DNA of 8,882 nucleotides from Pseudodesulfovibrio sp. (GTDB lineage Bacteria > Desulfobacterota > Desulfovibrionia > Desulfovibrionales > Desulfovibrionaceae), in assembly GCA_022712815.1 (NCBI GenBank), contig JAFLJW010000003.1, positions 1 through 8,882 of the forward strand. Reading direction: 5' to 3'. A model generated the notes under the pieces. It did not search any database and had not been told where the DNA came from. It worked only from the letters and a program-made list of their open reading frames with translations. This document shows positions 5,128 through 8,882 of this stretch, one piece after another (position 1 is the stretch's first letter; each line of letters opens with the position of its first letter). The translations under genes were made by a program, and so were the position numbers.

Positions 5128-8100
5128 GTGTCTGCAATCACACTTAAAGGCGTTATTTTCGATCTGGATGGAGTCATTACCAGAACCGCTGCCGTACATG
5201 CACAGGCCTGGGAAACCGCGTTCAATAAATTCTTGAAAAAACGCGCTGAAGAGAAAAATGTTCCGTTTGATCCGTTTGATTCGACCAGTGATTACCAGAA
5301 CTATGTGGATGGAAAACCCCGATTCGAGGGTGTGCTGAGCTTTTTAAAATCCCGTGGCGTGCGTCTGCCTCCGGGTGACCCGGACGACCCGGCGAGCCTG
5401 GATTCCATCTGCGGCGTGGGTAACCTCAAGAACGACCTGTATCAGGAAATTCTCAGGCGCGAGGGGCCGGAAGTTTTTCAGACATCGGTTGATCTCATCA
5501 ATGAGTTGAAGAAAAACGGTGTTCGCGTGGGTGTCGCCACATCGAGCCGCAATTGCCAGTTGGTCCTTCAACTGGCCGGGCTTGAAAATGTGTTTGAAAC
5601 CCAGGTGGACGGTGTCGTGTCCGCTGATCAAAACCTCAAGGGCAAGCCTGAGCCGGATATCTTTGTTACCGCTGCAAAGAATATGGGCCTCAATCCCGGT
5701 GAATGCGTGGTGGTGGAAGATGCCATCTCCGGCGTTCAGGCCGGGCGGGCCGGTAACTTCGGCCTAACGCTCGGTATCGCGCGCAATGTGCAGGGCGAAC
5801 TGCTGCTGCGTTTCGGTGCGGATCAGGTCGTTTCCGATCTTGGTGAAATTACTTATGATGACTTTCAGGAATGGTTTGAAACCGGCATGGCCACTGACGA
5901 GTGGTATCTGACTTACTCCGGCTTTGATCCCGGTGATGAGAAACTGCGCGAGACTCTGACCACAGTCGGTAACGGCTACCTTGGTACACGTGGAGCCTAC
6001 GAGTGCGAAAACTCCTCCTACTATTTTTATCCTGGCACTTACATCTCGGGCATCTTCAACAAGACACCGAGCAAGATTCAGGGGCGCGATATATGGAACA
6101 ATGATTTCGTCAATTGCCCCAACTGGTTGCCCGTTGAGTTCAAGATAGGAGCCGGTGAATTCATCAGCCCGTTGTCCATGGAAATCCTGAGTTATTCACA
6201 TCGGCTGAATATGCGCGAAGGTGTCATGGAGCGCGATATAGTGGTCAAGGACAAGGTTGGACGCATCACTCGCATCTCGTCCCGCCGTGTGGCGTCCATG
6301 GCTGACGGCAATCTGCTGGCACTCAAGTTCGACCTGACCCCGCTCAATTATTCGTCAAAGATCACCTTCCGCTCATCCATTGACGGCAACGTCGAGAACA
6401 ATGGTGTGGCTCGTTATTCCAAGCTCAATGTTCATCACTTGTGCAGGGTTTCCGGCGGCAAGGCCGGGGACGGTATTTTCCTCCATATGGAGACCACCCA
6501 TTCGCGGTATCAGATCGTCATGGCATCCAAATCCATGGTGCTTGAGGACGGCAAACCCATCACCGTGCGCAAGGAAGTCATTCAGGACAAGGCCAGGGTC
6601 ACAGAAGAAATGCAGATCATGGCTATGGAAAATACCAGTTACAGCCTTGAAAAATATGTATACGTCAGGACTTCGCTCGATAAGCAACCCGGCGATCTCA
6701 AGGACATGTGCCTGGACGGACTGAAGAATGTAAAAACATTCCAAGGCGTGGTCGGCCCTCATTCCAAGGCGTGGAAAGCCCTTTGGCAAAAGGCGGACAT
6801 CCGCGTCACCGGCGACCGGTTGGTGCAGCGAGTGCTTCGGTTGCATCTCTATCATCTGCTGGTCACGGCCAGCCCGCACAACATAAACCGCGATGCGGGT
6901 ATGCCCGCCCGGGGACTGCATGGTGAGGCGTATCGTGGTCATATCTTTTGGGATGAATTGTACATACTGCCGTTCTTTGATTCCAACTTCCCGGATATTT
7001 CCAAGGCCCTTCTCATGTACCGTTACAATCGGTTGGATGCAGCCCGTGAATATGCCAGGGATAACGGCTATATAGGCGCGATGTACCCATGGCAGACGGC
7101 TGATGACGGGAGCGAGGAGACGCAGGAGGTCCATTACAATCCCGAATCAAAGAAGTGGGATGAGGATCTCTCGCGCAGGCAGCGGCATGTTTCCATTGCC
7201 GTATTCGTCAATACCTGGCGGTATGTTTCCTGGACCGGAGATAAGACTTTCCTCAAGGAATACGGCGCGGAAATGATGCTTGATATCGCCCGTTTCTGGG
7301 GTGGTATTGCCGAGCTTGATAAGAAAACGGACAAGTATCATATTTCCGGTGTCATGGGACCGGATGAGTTCCATGAGGCTCTTCCGGGAAGCAAGGTGCC
7401 AGGAATCAAGGACAACGCATACACCAATATCATGGTGGTCTGGCTACTTGAGCGTGCGCTGGAAATATTTGACGAACTGCCTTCCGCGCCCAAGGGGAAA
7501 ATCATCGAGAAAATCGGCCTGACGGACGAGGAACTGGTCAAGTGGAAGGACATGACCACCAAGCTCAATGTGGTTTTCACTGACGAAGGTATCATCAGCC
7601 AGTTCGACGGCTACATGGATCTGGATGAGCTGGATTGGGAAGGGTACCGCAAGCGGTTCTACTCAATCGGTCGCATGGACCGTATTCTCAAGGCGGAAAA
7701 TGACTCGCCCGATCATTACAAGGTTGCCAAGCAGGCTGACACGCTCATGATCTGGTATGTGCTTGAGCCTGAAGAAGTCGCCCGGATCATGAACCAGCTC
7801 GGCTACAAGGTCGCTGATCCATTGAAGCTGCTCAAGGACAACTACGATTTCTACGAGCAACGTACCAGCCATGGCTCGACGCTTTCCAAGGTCGTCCATG
7901 CGGTCATCTCCAAGTACATCTATTCCAGCGAGGTTTCCTGGGATTGGTTCATGGAGGCCATGAACAGCGACATCTTCGATACCCAGGGCGGCACCACCAT
8001 CGAGGGTGTGCATACCGGCGTGATGGCCGGGACGCTTGAAGTCATCAAGCAGGATTTCGCTGGCCTGAACATGTCGTCCACACCCATGAAGCTCGACCCG

Positions 8101-8301
8101 GATCTGCCTGCCCATTGGGGTGAGATGAAGTTCAGCTTCACATGGCAGAAAATCTGGTTTGACCTGTCAATGAATCAGGACTCAGCCAGCATCACTGCCT
8201 ATCACAAGGGAGACAAGGTCGTGCCCGTGGAGATATTCGGCAAGCTCTTTGAACTCAAGCCGGGCATGACGGTGGAAGCCAAACGACCCAAAGAGAAGTA
8301 A
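5128..8301 (+). CDS. Beta-phosphoglucomutase-like HAD fused to GH65 disaccharide phosphorylase
   Basis: A 1057-residue cytoplasmic fusion. Residues 5-245 are a beta-phosphoglucomutase-type HAD domain: FDLDGVIT with Asp12/Asp14, TSSRN at 138-142, GKPEPD at 172-177 and VVEDAISGVQAG at 195-206. Residues about 260-545 are the GH65 N-terminal beta domain. Residues about 555-930 are the (alpha/alpha)6 catalytic barrel and 935-1050 a C-terminal beta domain. Catalytic acid Glu747 sits in GPDEFHE; RGHIFWDE (603-610) and KQAD (868-871) are the conserved sugar-site segments. TSHGSTLS at 913-920 is the phosphate-binding loop expected of phosphorylases rather than hydrolases. GH65 phosphorylases invert, giving beta-glucose 1-phosphate, which the fused mutase would turn into glucose 6-phosphate. 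The disaccharide (trehalose, its 6-phosphate, kojibiose, maltose) cannot be read from sequence. The GTG start has AAGGAG at 5116-5121, six bases away. The domain order and the YPWQTADDGSEETQ segment recall mycobacterial OtsB1-type proteins, which carry an extra phosphatase domain. Confidence 0.92.
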   Translation: MSAITLKGVIFDLDGVITRTAAVHAQAWETAFNKFLKKRAEEKNVPFDPFDSTSDYQNYVDGKPRFEGVLSFLKSRGVRLPPGDPDDPASLDSICGVGNLKNDLYQEILRREGPEVFQTSVDLINELKKNGVRVGVATSSRNCQLVLQLAGLENVFETQVDGVVSADQNLKGKPEPDIFVTAAKNMGLNPGECVVVEDAISGVQAGRAGNFGLTLGIARNVQGELLLRFGADQVVSDLGEITYDDFQEWFETGMATDEWYLTYSGFDPGDEKLRETLTTVGNGYLGTRGAYECENSSYYFYPGTYISGIFNKTPSKIQGRDIWNNDFVNCPNWLPVEFKIGAGEFISPLSMEILSYSHRLNMREGVMERDIVVKDKVGRITRISSRRVASMADGNLLALKFDLTPLNYSSKITFRSSIDGNVENNGVARYSKLNVHHLCRVSGGKAGDGIFLHMETTHSRYQIVMASKSMVLEDGKPITVRKEVIQDKARVTEEMQIMAMENTSYSLEKYVYVRTSLDKQPGDLKDMCLDGLKNVKTFQGVVGPHSKAWKALWQKADIRVTGDRLVQRVLRLHLYHLLVTASPHNINRDAGMPARGLHGEAYRGHIFWDELYILPFFDSNFPDISKALLMYRYNRLDAAREYARDNGYIGAMYPWQTADDGSEETQEVHYNPESKKWDEDLSRRQRHVSIAVFVNTWRYVSWTGDKTFLKEYGAEMMLDIARFWGGIAELDKKTDKYHISGVMGPDEFHEALPGSKVPGIKDNAYTNIMVVWLLERALEIFDELPSAPKGKIIEKIGLTDEELVKWKDMTTKLNVVFTDEGIISQFDGYMDLDELDWEGYRKRFYSIGRMDRILKAENDSPDHYKVAKQADTLMIWYVLEPEEVARIMNQLGYKVADPLKLLKDNYDFYEQRTSHGSTLSKVVHAVISKYIYSSEVSWDWFMEAMNSDIFDTQGGTTIEGVHTGVMAGTLEVIKQDFAGLNMSSTPMKLDPDLPAHWGEMKFSFTWQKIWFDLSMNQDSASITAYHKGDKVVPVEIFGKLFELKPGMTVEAKRPKEK

Positions 8302-8303
8302 CG

Positions 8304-8354
8304 AAAATTAATGCAAGAAGCCCGGATGTCCGGGCTTCTTGTTATTGATTTTTT
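8304..8354. terminator. Bidirectional rho-independent terminator between convergent genes
   Basis: AAGAAGCCCGGA (8315-8326) pairs perfectly with TCCGGGCTTCTT (8329-8340); the real loop is probably ATGT. On the plus strand it is followed by a T-rich stretch ending in six T at 8349-8354. On the minus strand TAATTTT follows (8310-8304). It ends the GH65 operon and the DUF3089 gene, whose stop codon begins two bases beyond the stem. The minus-strand T-run is weaker. Confidence 0.88.
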
Positions 8355-8882
8355 GTGAGAAATGCCTGGATTCTCTGGGCAACATTCGCTTTTATATTTT
8401 CATGGAAAAGTGAATAATCGAATGGATGATAAACGCCTGCCGGGAACGTTGCCGAGTCGGAGTCAACAAGGGACGGGTCTGCCGGTATTACAACGAGTCC
8501 GTAGTCCTGTGCCTGGGCAGACGTGAAGCGCGGCAGAGTTTGACTTGATCCATCTTTGTTGAAAAAACGAGCTCCGAGATTCAAGTCTGCCGAGGCTTTG
8601 GTATTATCGACTTTCCAGGATAGCGGGTTTACCACGACGGCCCCCTTGATTATGGTCGGGGCCACGTTTTGCCTACCGGAAGCAACCGTATTGTACGAGA
8701 TGAAACACTGTGTTTCCTGCGCAGAACCGCACATTTTAAGAGAGCTGTTTTGTTTCAGGTCGTCCTGCGTGATGGACCAGCCGATGAAATAGGCTGCGAC
8801 AAGCTGGCTCTCCACACCCATCTTTCCCCATTTTCTGACAACCAGGCTGGTCAAAGTATCTGATCCCTGGCTATGGGCGGCT
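8342..8882 (-). CDS. DUF3089 alpha/beta-hydrolase family protein, 5' end outside window
   Basis: The minus-strand frame is open from the right edge to TAA at 8344-8342, giving the last 179 residues of a longer protein. The first visible residues are AAHSQGSDTL, the nucleophile elbow of an alpha/beta hydrolase with its Ser at visible residue 4. The rest follows the DUF3089 pattern: VAAYFIGW shortly after, conserved Cys residues (KMCGSAQETQCFISYNT), VVNPLSW, LNLGARFF, and VYHPFDYSLFHENI near the end, whose His is the probable catalytic base. The family's natural substrate is unknown to me; many members are exported. A TTG within the frame at 8854 is not the start, because it falls after the catalytic serine. 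The gene is convergent with the GH65 operon and shares the terminator, so there is no sign of a functional link. Confidence 0.86.
   Translation of the reverse strand, partial: AAHSQGSDTLTSLVVRKWGKMGVESQLVAAYFIGWSITQDDLKQNSSLKMCGSAQETQCFISYNTVASGRQNVAPTIIKGAVVVNPLSWKVDNTKASADLNLGARFFNKDGSSQTLPRFTSAQAQDYGLVVIPADPSLVDSDSATFPAGVYHPFDYSLFHENIKANVAQRIQAFLTKNQ

Noticed and set aside
8852..8854. TTG 8854 as the start of the DUF3089 gene
   Set aside because: The frame stays open to the window edge and encodes the HSQG nucleophile elbow before this codon, so the gene is truncated by the window.

Overview
The window looks like ordinary chromosomal DNA from a mid-to-high GC, Gram-negative bacterium. The overall style (a solitary S24 repressor, a REC-GGDEF protein and a GH65 fusion cassette) is compatible with the Desulfovibrio/Pseudodesulfovibrio group. 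That placement is an inference from gene content and general familiarity; no rRNA or other phylogenetic marker is present.

Layout, left to right. Bases 28-690 (+) encode an HTH/S24 self-cleaving-type repressor closed by a strong rho-independent terminator. A roughly 230-base gap holds a promoter whose -35 and -10 elements are halves of an inverted repeat. It leads to a 54-residue zinc-ribbon-like gene at 921-1085 (+), with its own 3' hairpins and terminator. Convergent to it, 1219-2199 (-) encodes a REC-GGDEF diguanylate cyclase. The gap at 2200-2475 carries a plausible minus-strand promoter and an unusually long leader for the cyclase, and the 5' end of the next operon, for which I found no convincing promoter.

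The centre of interest is a three-gene plus-strand operon. It contains an exported DUF4139 protein (2476-3882), a 398-residue HAD phosphatase of the trehalose-6-phosphatase type with a long N-terminal extension (3895-5091), and a 1057-residue fusion of a beta-phosphoglucomutase-type HAD domain to a GH65 disaccharide phosphorylase (5128-8301). The gaps are 12 and 36 bases, and every start has a Shine-Dalgarno sequence. The HAD + TPP + GH65 set resembles the domain set of the single mycobacterial OtsB1-type polypeptide, but split over two genes. Together the enzymes could degrade an alpha-glucoside to glucose 6-phosphate. Run in reverse, with the phosphatase pulling, they could make trehalose or a related disaccharide from glucose 6-phosphate without a nucleotide sugar. 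The second route is a hypothesis.

A near-perfect hairpin with T-runs on both sides (8304-8354) separates this operon from a convergent, 5'-truncated DUF3089 alpha/beta-hydrolase gene (8342-8882, -) that runs off the right edge. I saw no mobile elements, tRNA or rRNA genes, or CRISPR arrays.
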